This document shows positions 1 to 5,752 of a DNA stretch of 11,302 bases, one piece after another (the stretch's first letter is position 1; each line of letters begins with the position of its first letter). The DNA is from Bacillota bacterium (GTDB taxonomy: Bacteria; Bacillota; Clostridia; Christensenellales; CAG-138), in the NCBI GenBank assembly GCA_023416895.1, contig JAEZGQ010000177.1:1-11302 (forward strand), written 5' to 3'. The notes under the pieces were generated by a model. That model was given only the letters and a program-made list of their open reading frames with translations. It was not told the DNA's origin and searched no databases. Made by a program: the position numbers and the translations under genes.

Positions 1-1394
1 TGGACGCATACGTCGCTAAGATGCGCGTCTTCCTCAAGCGGCATGCAGCGCGTGGTGGCGCCGGACTTCGCCTTGATTTCATCTTCACAGGCACGTTCGC
101 CGCACCACATGGCGCGCACAAAACCAGCCTGCACGCCCGCTTTGAAGGTTTCAAAGTCGGTCGCGTCCACGGTTTTCGACTTACGCATGTCGAGCGCCTT
201 GTTGTAAAGGCCAACTTGCACTTCATCAAGGAGTTTGTTTACGGTATCCGCAAGCCCATCGAGCGAAACGGTGACCTTTTCGAAGTTATCGCGGCGCACG
301 AGCACGGCCTGATTGTTTTCGATGTCGCGCGGGCCAATTTCCAAGCGGAGCGGTATGCCCTTCATTTCGCACTGGTTGAACTTCCAACCGGCGCTTTGGT
401 CGGACGCGTCGATTTCGGCGCGGATATCTGCGGCGCGAAGCGTGCTCAAAAGCTCATACGCCTTGTCGAGTACGCCCTCTTTGTGCTGCGCGATCGGGAG
501 CACCATCACCTGCACGGGCGCAACGCGCGGCGGCAGAACAAGGCCGCGGTCGTCGCCGTGTACCATGATAAGGCCACCGACCATGCGCGTGGAGGTACCC
601 CAAGAGGTGGTGAAGCAGTATTCGAGCTTGCCTTCCTTGCTCAAATAGGTGATGTCGTAGCCCCGGGCAAAATTGTCGCTCAAATTGTGGGAGGTACCCA
701 TCTGCAACGCCTTGCCGTCCTGCATCATGGCCTCCATGGTATAGGTGGCATATGCGCCCGCGAACTTTTCCTTTTCGCTCTTGCGGCCAACGATCACGGG
801 GATTGCGAGCACGTTGTGCGCAAACTCGCGGTATACGTTGAGCATGCGCATGGTTTCCTCCTGCGCCTCCTCAAAGGTGGCGTGCGCAGTATGCCCCTCC
901 TGCCAGAGGAACTCGCTCGTGCGCAAGAACGGGCGCGTGCTTTTTTCCCAGCGCATCACGTTGCACCACTGGTTGATAAGAAGCGGCAGGTCGCGGTAGG
1001 ACTGAATCCACTTGGAGTACATGGAGCCGATGATGGTTTCGCTCGTGGGACGAATGGCAAGGCGCTCCGTGAGCGTTTCCGTACCGCCCTGGGTGACCCA
1101 CGCCACTTCGGGCGCGAAGCCTTCCACATGCTCGGCCTCCTTAATTAAAAGGCTTTCGGGGATGAGCAGCGGAAAATACGCATTTTTGTGGCCGGTGGCC
1201 TTAAAGCGCGCGTCCATCTGCTGCTGAATGAGCTCCCATACGCCGTAGCCGTAGGGTTTGATGACCATACAGCCCTTGACTTCGGTATAATCCGCCATGT
1301 CGGTTTTGAGCACAACGTCCGTATACCACTGCGGAAAATCCTCCGCGCGCGAGGCGATGTGCTGTACAAATTCCTCGTTGTTCTTCTTCGCCAT
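1..1394 (-). CDS. proS: Prolyl-tRNA synthetase, type 3, 3' end cut by window edge
   Basis: This class II synthetase attaches proline to tRNA-Pro in the cytoplasm. The frame is open for 464 codons from ATG at 1394 to the window edge, where the C-terminus is cut; family length of about 480 suggests some 15 residues are missing. Visible motifs are a motif-1 region near residues 41-82 (KPYGYGVWE, FPLLIPESLL), motif 2 at about 147-172 (MRWE, then RPFLRTSEFLWQEGHTAH), and motif 3 at about 266-300 (GTSTRMVGGLIMVHGDDRG, LPPRVAPVQV). Motifs 2 and 3 are separated by only about 95 residues, so the INS editing domain of the E. coli-type enzyme is absent. That is normal for the archaeal/eukaryotic-like type 3 found in many Clostridia and is not a deletion. 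The visible end (ATTRCMPLEED) fits the type 3 C-terminal domain. The start is supported by GGAGGG about 5 nt upstream. Expression is controlled by the T-box leader directly upstream. Confidence 0.96.
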   Translation of the reverse strand, partial: MAKKNNEEFVQHIASRAEDFPQWYTDVVLKTDMADYTEVKGCMVIKPYGYGVWELIQQQMDARFKATGHKNAYFPLLIPESLLIKEAEHVEGFAPEVAWVTQGGTETLTERLAIRPTSETIIGSMYSKWIQSYRDLPLLINQWCNVMRWEKSTRPFLRTSEFLWQEGHTAHATFEEAQEETMRMLNVYREFAHNVLAIPVIVGRKSEKEKFAGAYATYTMEAMMQDGKALQMGTSHNLSDNFARGYDITYLSKEGKLEYCFTTSWGTSTRMVGGLIMVHGDDRGLVLPPRVAPVQVMVLPIAQHKEGVLDKAYELLSTLRAADIRAEIDASDQSAGWKFNQCEMKGIPLRLEIGPRDIENNQAVLVRRDNFEKVTVSLDGLADTVNKLLDEVQVGLYNKALDMRKSKTVDATDFETFKAGVQAGFVRAMWCGERACEDEIKAKSGATTRCMPLEEDAHLSDVCV

Positions 1395-1410
1395 ATAACC
1401 CTCCAAACAA

Positions 1411-1440
1411 ATAAAAACCGCCCTTAGAATATAAGGGCGG
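1411..1440 (-). terminator. Intrinsic terminator of the proS T-box leader
   Basis: On the minus strand a perfect 9-bp stem (1440-1432 with 1426-1418, arms CCGCCCTTA and TAAGGGCGG, 5-nt loop) is followed by TTTTTATTT. It lies directly after the T-box core and about 25 nt before the proS start. This is the terminator form that competes with the antiterminator. Confidence 0.93.
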
Positions 1441-1622
1441 AATGGTCGCGGTACCACCTTAATTTGTGCTTTGAAGCTGTAACGCGCTTTTCGCGGCGAG
1501 CCATTTCCTGCCCGCGGCTCAAGGGGTGGGACAGCCCTTTTCACGCGGCGCGCCGTTTCAGCGATGGGCGCACTCTCTTTCACGCGGAAGGCATGGGCAT
1601 ATTCCCCTGTCGGTGCCATTGA
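1411..1622 (-). promoter_or_regulatory. T-box leader (tRNA-Pro-sensing riboswitch) of proS
   Basis: The untranslated leader between the proS promoter and its ribosome binding site carries the landmarks of a transcriptional T-box. Reading the minus strand, AGAGAG (1578-1573) followed by GCTGAAA (1562-1556) matches the Stem I AG-bulge and distal-loop signature. CCC-A-CCCCTTGAGC begins at 1530 and matches the usual specifier context, a codon followed by A and then a CUCCUGAG-like run. The specifier is therefore read as CCC, a proline codon, at 1530-1528. AAGGTGGTACCGCG (1460-1447) is the T-box antiterminator core with the UGGU bulge that pairs to the tRNA ACCA end. A terminator hairpin follows. 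Known mechanism: uncharged tRNA-Pro stabilises the antiterminator and lets transcription enter proS. The specifier choice is inferred from alignment to the consensus in memory; the T-box call itself is secure. Confidence 0.95.
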
Positions 1623-1629
1623 TAAAATT

Positions 1630-1659
1630 ATTTTACCATTCATGCGTGCAACCCGTCAA
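1630..1659 (-). promoter_or_regulatory. Sigma-A-type promoter of the proS T-box transcript
   Basis: On the minus strand TTGACG (1659-1654) and TAAAAT (1635-1630) are separated by 18 bp. The predicted start near 1623 places the first transcribed bases just before Stem I of the T-box. The promoter begins about 20 bp after the stop codon of the upstream coiled-coil gene, so proS is probably its own unit, possibly with read-through from the ruv operon. Confidence 0.75.
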
Positions 1660-1678
1660 GCGGCGCGCGCAGTCTGCG

Positions 1679-2530
1679 TTATCCTTTAAGCACGTCGTCG
1701 ATGAGTGCATTGAGCTGGGCGTCCACGGCGATGTCACCTTCGGTCTTGGCCATGGCATCGTTGATGATTTCATCCACCGTCCACACATGCTCGGCGGGGG
1801 CATCGTCCTTTTCGGGCGCATCGTCGGTTACGACCTCGCGCGAAAAGTCGGTTTCCTGCGAAACCTCTGCATCCTCCCGATACGCCTCGTCGGCCTCGGC
1901 GGCATGTCCGTAGCTTCCCACAGGCGGGAGTTCGCGCCCCTGCAGGCTGTAGATGCCGCGCATGAGTGCGGCGGGGTTTTCATAATCCTCCGGGAGCTTC
2001 ACGGGCTCTTTTTCTATTTGATTGCGAAGCGCGGCGGTTGCGTAGTCGATCTCAACGCTTTCGTCTTCGAGGATTTCGCCCCGGGCAAACGCCTCAAATT
2101 TTTGCGCATAGGCGCGCGCGCCATCGGCCGCCTCACAAAGCGCGGTGTTGAAGGCAGCGAGCATTTCGCGGTACATCTTTGTATCGGCTTCTACGCCCGC
2201 AAGCATATCCTCCGCTTTTTGCCGTGCTGCAAGCGCCACTTCTTCCGCATGTGCGCGCGCGTCGTTAAGCACGCGCTCAGCTTCCTCGGCGGCAAGCTTT
2301 TTGCTTTGTTCCGCATCCTCAAGCATATCGTCGCGTACCTTCTCGGCAGCGGCAACGATGCGCGCGGCGGTAGTTTTCGCCTCGGTGAGCGCACCGATGA
2401 TGGCATCCTCCTTGGCACGGTAGCCTGAAAGCTTTGCCGCCATTTCCTCGTTGCGCGCGGTAAGCTCCGCAAACTCCGCGTTGCGTTTTTCAAGTGCCTC
2501 TTCCAACTGCCTCGTTTTGCTGCCGAACAT
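1679..2530 (-). CDS. Coiled-coil protein of unknown function, DivIVA-like in composition
   Basis: This 283-residue acidic protein has no signal peptide or membrane segment. Residues 4-130 are almost entirely heptad-like helix rich in Ala, Glu and Lys (for example AAEEAERVLNDARAHAEEV), resembling the coiled-coil half of DivIVA/GpsB-type scaffolds or the stator b-subunit. The conserved membrane-binding N-terminus of true DivIVA is not visible, so the family is not assigned. A low-complexity acidic linker spans about 150-248. A compact C-terminal segment follows (about 249-283, starting VWTVDEIINDAM and ending DDVLKG) that looks like a short helical docking motif. The start is well set: AGGAGGG lies 7 nt before the ATG. 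It begins 26 bp after the ruvB stop with no terminator between, so it is probably the last gene of the ruvCAB operon. A structural or scaffolding role is inference only. Confidence 0.85.
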   Translation of the reverse strand: MFGSKTRQLEEALEKRNAEFAELTARNEEMAAKLSGYRAKEDAIIGALTEAKTTAARIVAAAEKVRDDMLEDAEQSKKLAAEEAERVLNDARAHAEEVALAARQKAEDMLAGVEADTKMYREMLAAFNTALCEAADGARAYAQKFEAFARGEILEDESVEIDYATAALRNQIEKEPVKLPEDYENPAALMRGIYSLQGRELPPVGSYGHAAEADEAYREDAEVSQETDFSREVVTDDAPEKDDAPAEHVWTVDEIINDAMAKTEGDIAVDAQLNALIDDVLKG

Positions 2531-2556
2531 ATGAAAGCCCTCCTAAAAATATCGGT

Positions 2557-3585
2557 TTAAAAGTCCATCCGTTCCTGCTGCACCGCAAGCGAAGGTGCAT
2601 AGCCCATGTGTGCATAACCTGCGGGCAGTACAATGCGCCCGCGCGGGGTGCGCGCAATCAGCCCAAGCTGCAAAAGATACGGTTCGTAAACGTCCTCAAT
2701 GGTGGTCGCGTCCTCCCCGGTAGAGGCGGCAATGGTATCAAGCCCTACGGGGCGGTTCCCAAACTTTTCAATCATGGCCGAAAGCATTTTCCTGTCCACC
2801 GCGTCAAGCCCGATCTCGTCGATCGCAAGCATTTTTAAGCCCGCGCGCGCGGTTTCAAGGTCGATTACCCCGCTACAGCACACCTCAGCATAGTCGCGCA
2901 CGCGCTTTAAGAGGCGGTTGACGATACGCGGGGTGCCGCGCGAACGGGATGCGATTTCAAGCGCACCTTCCTCGTCGATCTCGATGCCCAAAATATGCGC
3001 GCTGCGCTCGATGATCTCCTTCAAATCCTTCGGCTCATACATTTGGAGCTGCTCCTTGATGCCGAAACGGTCGCGAAGCGGCGAGGTCAAAAGCCCCATG
3101 CGCGTGGTTGCACCTACAAGCGTAAAATGCGGCAGATCGAGCCTTATGGAATGCGCGCCCGGCCCCTTACCGATTATTATATCCAACGCATAGTCTTCCA
3201 TTGCAGGATAGAGAATTTCTTCCACATTCGCATTCAAGCGGTGGATCTCATCGATAAAAAGCACGTCGCCCGCGGCGAGGTTTGTTAAAATGGCGGCCAG
3301 ATCGCCCGCGTGGGTAATGGCGGGTCCTGAGGTGACGCGAAGGTTGCCCCCCATCTCGTTTGCGATGATGGCGGCAAGCGTAGTTTTGCCCAAGCCCGGG
3401 GGGCCGTACAAAAGCGCGTGGTCGAGCGGCTCGTTGCGCCGTTTCGCCGCGCCAATGTAAATGCGCATATGCTCCTTGACCTCGGACTGGCCGATGTACT
3501 CGTTCAAAAAGCGCGGGCGTAGGCTGTATTCGTACTGTTCGTCCTCCTTGGTCATGGAGGACGTAATGAGGCGGTCGTCCTTCAT
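2557..3585 (-). CDS. ruvB: Holliday junction branch migration helicase RuvB
   Basis: RuvB is the AAA+ motor that, loaded on DNA with RuvA, drives branch migration of Holliday junctions during recombinational repair. The 342-residue protein is standard length and complete. Visible motifs are LRPRFLNEYIGQ (about 22-33), Walker A GPPGLGKT (61-68), Walker B with the DEIH signature (112-115), sensor 1 GATTR (158-162), the arginine finger region RDRFG (171-175) and sensor 2 RGTPR (216-220). The C-terminal winged-helix domain includes NRPVGLDT, the segment EDVYEPYLLQLG and TPRGR. It starts 3 bp after the ruvA stop, with an AAAGGGA ribosome site inside the end of ruvA, consistent with coupled translation. 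Cotranscribed with ruvC and ruvA. Confidence 0.98.
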   Translation of the reverse strand: MKDDRLITSSMTKEDEQYEYSLRPRFLNEYIGQSEVKEHMRIYIGAAKRRNEPLDHALLYGPPGLGKTTLAAIIANEMGGNLRVTSGPAITHAGDLAAILTNLAAGDVLFIDEIHRLNANVEEILYPAMEDYALDIIIGKGPGAHSIRLDLPHFTLVGATTRMGLLTSPLRDRFGIKEQLQMYEPKDLKEIIERSAHILGIEIDEEGALEIASRSRGTPRIVNRLLKRVRDYAEVCCSGVIDLETARAGLKMLAIDEIGLDAVDRKMLSAMIEKFGNRPVGLDTIAASTGEDATTIEDVYEPYLLQLGLIARTPRGRIVLPAGYAHMGYAPSLAVQQERMDF

Positions 3586-3588
3586 CCG

Positions 3589-4182
3589 TTATCCCTTTCG
3601 CGCAAGTTCGCGCAAAGCTGCCATAATCATATCTTCCACCTTTTCACAATCCGCAACGGCAGCCACGGCACGCCCCGCGCTCACCCCGTCGTACCCGAGG
3701 GAAACAAGCGCGGCCACAGCCTCGCTTCGTATGTCGAGCCTGCCGGCACTCGGTGCGGCGCCGCCCGAAACTTGCATTTCATCGGCGGAAACCTTTTCTT
3801 TCAGTTCAAGAAGCACACGCGCCGCGGTTTTGCGGCCCATACCGGGCACGCGGTCAAACGCTGCGGCGTTTTCCGTTAAAATTGCGGCGGCGATGTCGGA
3901 AACCGAAAGTGCCCCAAGCACCGCAAGCGCAAGCTTGGGGCCTACGCGCGTAACCGCGATGAGACGGCGGAACATCGCCCGCTCCTCGGTGGTTTTAAAG
4001 CCGTACAAGGCCATAACGTCCTGCGCGAGGTGAAAATGCGTATAAAGCCTATCGGTTTCGCCCTTTGTAAGCTGTTTGAGCGTGGTTGACGAGCAGAAAA
4101 GCTCGTAGCCGACCCCCGCCGCCTCAATCACGGCGCGATCGTGCGCAACTTCCTCTACGGTTCCTCTTATATGTGCGTACAT
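3589..4182 (-). CDS. ruvA: Holliday junction DNA-binding protein RuvA
   Basis: RuvA binds four-way junctions as a tetramer and recruits RuvB. The 197-residue protein matches the family length. The N-terminal OB-fold begins MYAHIRGTVEEV. Two helix-hairpin-helix motifs follow: RLIAVTRVGPKLALAVLG (about 73-90) and FDRVPGMGRKTAARVLLELK (about 109-128). After a flexible linker (about 131-148) comes the C-terminal domain III that contacts RuvB (SEAVAALVSLGYDGVSAGRAV). The ATG has a GGGG-type ribosome site 9 nt upstream, and the gene starts 14 bp after the ruvC stop. Second gene of the ruvCAB operon. Confidence 0.98.
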   Translation of the reverse strand: MYAHIRGTVEEVAHDRAVIEAAGVGYELFCSSTTLKQLTKGETDRLYTHFHLAQDVMALYGFKTTEERAMFRRLIAVTRVGPKLALAVLGALSVSDIAAAILTENAAAFDRVPGMGRKTAARVLLELKEKVSADEMQVSGGAAPSAGRLDIRSEAVAALVSLGYDGVSAGRAVAAVADCEKVEDMIMAALRELARKG

Positions 4183-4196
4183 TGCTTAACGCCCCT

Positions 4197-4694
4197 TTAT
4201 TTGATGCGGAATTGAGCCGCGGCAAAGCGGTTGGTGTTTGCGTGGCAAATGGCCGCCGCAAGCGCGTCCGCCGCATCGTCCGGCTTTGGCACGGATTTGA
4301 GCGACAGAAGGATTTTTACCATTTGCTGCACCTGTTTTTTATCGGCATGGCCGTTGCCCGTAACAGCGAGCTTGATTTGCATAGGGGTGTATTCGTAAAG
4401 TGCCACGCCCGCCTGCTGCGCCGCGAGCACGGCCACGCCCCTGCCCGCGCCTACCTGAAGCGCGGTGGTGACGTTTCTTGCAAAGAACAGCTCCTCAAAA
4501 ACGATTTCCTCGGGCTGATACATGCCAATGAGCTGGCGCGTGCCGAGATACAGCTTTTCAAGGCGCTCCGGAAAGGGCATGTCCGGCGTGGTTTCAATCA
4601 CGCCGCAGTCCACGGCGCTAAGCCCCGACGTACCCGTTTTCACAACGCCGTAACCCAAAATGGCATAGCCCGGGTCGATGCCGAGGATGACCAA
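4197..4694 (-). CDS. ruvC: Crossover junction endodeoxyribonuclease RuvC (TTG start)
   Basis: RuvC resolves Holliday junctions by paired nicks, working with RuvAB. The protein shows the RNase H-like core and four acidic active-site residues: Asp in LGIDPG (residue 7), Glu in FEELFF (67), and two Asp in the PDDAADALAAA segment (140 and 143). I chose the TTG at 4694 (165 residues, MVILGIDPG) over a TTG at 4715. GGAGG sits 9 nt before 4694, the N-terminus then matches the usual RuvC start, and the predicted transcription start near 4722 leaves no room for a ribosome site for the longer form. First gene of the ruvCAB operon, followed by ruvA after 14 bp. Confidence 0.95.
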   Translation of the reverse strand: MVILGIDPGYAILGYGVVKTGTSGLSAVDCGVIETTPDMPFPERLEKLYLGTRQLIGMYQPEEIVFEELFFARNVTTALQVGAGRGVAVLAAQQAGVALYEYTPMQIKLAVTGNGHADKKQVQQMVKILLSLKSVPKPDDAADALAAAICHANTNRFAAAQFRIK

Positions 4695-4728
4695 AAAACC
4701 GTTCCTCCCACGCAAATGTTCTTCCCAT

Positions 4729-4757
4729 ATTCTAACATGGCAATTGGCTTTTCACAA
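4729..4757 (-). promoter_or_regulatory. Sigma-A-type promoter of the ruvCAB operon
   Basis: On the minus strand TTGTGA (4757-4752) and TAGAAT (4734-4729) are separated by 17 bp, with TG one base before the -10 (extended -10). The predicted start near 4722 gives a leader of about 28 nt to the ruvC TTG codon. Confidence 0.75.
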
Positions 4758-4777
4758 CCGAACGGAACCATAAAACG

Positions 4778-4791
4778 CGAACTTTTGTGCG
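4778..4791. promoter_or_regulatory. Possible LexA (SOS) box upstream of ruvCAB
   Basis: CGAAC-TTTT-GTGCG matches the Gram-positive LexA palindrome CGAAC-N4-GTTCG at 9 of 10 fixed positions. It is centred about 62 bp upstream of the predicted ruvC transcription start. Regulation of ruv genes by LexA is known in other bacteria, but this position is further upstream than usual for a repressor site, and one fixed base differs. Confidence 0.3.
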
Positions 4792-4890
4792 GTGAAATAT
4801 GGGAGAATACATATGCGATGTACTACAGATTGGGAAAGAAGCGACTTGAAGAAAGAAGAAATTTACGGATAGTGTTTTAGATAAGGCGCT

Positions 4891-4937
4891 AAAAAAAGCT
4901 CCGGGGGGTTCGGAGTCCAAAGTCCCCGGAAGCTTTT
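4891..4937. terminator. Hairpin with flanking T-tracts, possibly bidirectional terminator
   Basis: The stem AAAAGCT-CCGGGG pairs with CCCCGG-(A)-AGCTTTT, with one bulged base and a 17-nt loop. Read on the minus strand it is followed by seven T, the form of an intrinsic terminator for transcripts coming from the BofC-like gene. On the plus strand it ends in TTTT. It insulates the ruvCAB promoter from upstream transcription. Confidence 0.6.
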
Positions 4938-5044
4938 AACCGCCGCCAGCGACATGTGCGGTGGCGGCGGAAAGCCTTGCATCGCAAGGCTTTCCTCTCA
5001 GGGAGCGCCGACCATGCGGAACGCATAGGCGCTCCCTGGAAACT

Positions 5045-5074
5045 TCAAAAAAATGACGTCAGTCACTTTTTTGA
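5045..5074 (-). terminator. Hairpin directly after the BofC-like gene
   Basis: The arms TCAAAAAA-A-TGAC and GTCA-C-TTTTTTGA pair with a single A/C mismatch around a 4-nt GTCA loop, 3 bp after the stop codon of the BofC-like gene. The T-run is part of the stem on the minus strand. It could terminate or protect the 3' end. It is also the last hairpin of repeat copy 1. Confidence 0.45.
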
Positions 5075-5077
5075 GCC

Positions 5078-5641
5078 TTAGCTTTCCGCACTTTCGAGGT
5101 AAGCGTTTACCCCGTTGAGATCATCAAACGCGATACCCGCCTCAAGCTCCGCAAGCTCGGTGCTGTCAAAGGAGGCCGCCTCCCAGTCTAAAACCATCAG
5201 GCGTTTTTCTTCATAGGTCGTATCGTCAGTTCGGTACACGCCAAGCTCACCTCCCGTGAGCCGCAGCACATAGTGCTTGGGGCAGTACCCCTTTGATGTT
5301 TTTGTAAACACGACCTCATTGCCCGAAAAGGTTTCAAGTGTCCAGCCCGGATAAGCCTTTTCCGCTTCCTCGCGTGTTTTTCCCGCGAGGCTTTCGTTGC
5401 CAAGCACAATCACCTCGTGCCCGCATGATTCGAAGCTCACATGAAATTCCACGTGTGCGGCGGGAAGCACACTCAATACGCCCGTCATCTCTCCTGAGGG
5501 ATCAGTCGTTGGAGCTTGCTCCGCTTTTTCCCGCGGGCCGATAAGCATTCCCGAAAACAGCCCGAAAAGCAGCATGCAGACGGTGGTGAGCACATAGGCG
5601 ATTCGCTTTTTGTTGCGCTTTAAAAAATTAATTGCTTTCAT
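5078..5641 (-). CDS. Membrane-anchored BofC-like protein
   Basis: The 187-residue protein has a basic N-terminus (FLKRNKKR) and one hydrophobic segment at about 14-34. It is probably anchored with its bulk outside the cytoplasmic membrane. Residues 65-113 form one domain, with GHEVIVLGNESLAGKTREE and YPGW. Residues 116-187 contain GYCPKHYVLRLTGGELGVYRT followed by an ELAELEAGI...DLNGVNAYLES tail, the pattern I associate with the BofC C-terminal domain. B. subtilis BofC acts in the spore intermembrane space to restrain SpoIVB and so delay sigma-K activation. There bofC lies close to ruvAB, and here the gene is next to ruvCAB, which supports the call. The family assignment is from remembered motifs, so moderate. 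No good ribosome site (only GGCGGG) and no convincing promoter are visible. The gene is preceded by the htrA terminator. Confidence 0.75.
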   Translation of the reverse strand: MKAINFLKRNKKRIAYVLTTVCMLLFGLFSGMLIGPREKAEQAPTTDPSGEMTGVLSVLPAAHVEFHVSFESCGHEVIVLGNESLAGKTREEAEKAYPGWTLETFSGNEVVFTKTSKGYCPKHYVLRLTGGELGVYRTDDTTYEEKRLMVLDWEAASFDSTELAELEAGIAFDDLNGVNAYLESAES

Positions 5642-5690
5642 GCAACAAGTATTCCCGCCGCCGTGAAAGCTAAACGAACGCTTATGCGTG

Positions 5691-5727
5691 TTAAAAGCGG
5701 CGCGGGAAGCTCATTCCCGCGCCGCTT
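5691..5727 (-). terminator. Strong intrinsic terminator after htrA
   Basis: A perfect 14-bp GC-rich stem (5695-5708 with 5714-5727, arm AAGCGGCGCGGGAA, 5-nt loop) is followed on the minus strand by TTTT. It lies 25 bp beyond the htrA stop codon and separates htrA from the BofC-like gene. Confidence 0.85.
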
Positions 5728-5752
5728 AAGGTATACCGTATGGTTTTACAAC

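Larger units (their letters stand above)
4891..5074 (+). repeat. Hairpin-rich intergenic repeat, copy 1
   Basis: Five stem-loops stand head to tail between ruvC and the BofC-like gene: 4894-4937 (CCGGGG/CCCCGG core), 4940-4970 (8-bp CCGCCGCC stem), 4971-4993 (perfect 10-bp stem AAAGCCTTGC, 3-nt loop), 4999-5038 (perfect 11-bp stem CAGGGAGCGCC) and 5045-5074 (TCAAAAAA/TTTTTTGA with one internal mismatch). Positions 4931-4967 match the reverse complement of 9881-9917 at 33 of 37 bases. The last hairpin resembles 9830-9856. Read in the frame of the ATG at 4954, this copy gives GVQSPRKLLTAASDMCGGG, against GVETTPQRLLSAVSDMRGGG in copy 2, but it has stops on both sides. It is probably a non-autonomous dispersed element or a decayed coding remnant. 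No transposase or clear target duplication is seen. Confidence 0.65.

Noticed and set aside
21..1148. Long plus-strand open frame of 375 codons opposite proS
   Set aside because: It is the antisense of an unmistakable ProRS and has no recognisable domain. GC-biased third codon positions make such shadows common.
1..1394. Missing editing domain in ProRS taken as a deletion
   Set aside because: Motif spacing and overall length match type 3 ProRS, which naturally lacks the INS editing domain.
4813..4872. Plus-strand 19-codon frame (MRCTTDWERSDLKKEEIYG) with GGGAGA 7 nt upstream
   Set aside because: The ribosome-site-like sequence is tempting, but I see no good plus-strand promoter, no family, and the frame is too short to separate from chance without conservation data.
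4891..5074. CRISPR array or tandem repeat
   Set aside because: The stems differ from each other in sequence, and there is no constant repeat with regular spacers.
5642..5690. Sporulation sigma factor promoter (sigma-F or sigma-G) before the BofC-like gene
   Set aside because: A GCATA -35-like element and a GGGAATACTT -10-like element exist, but they are about 26 bp apart, far from the required spacing.
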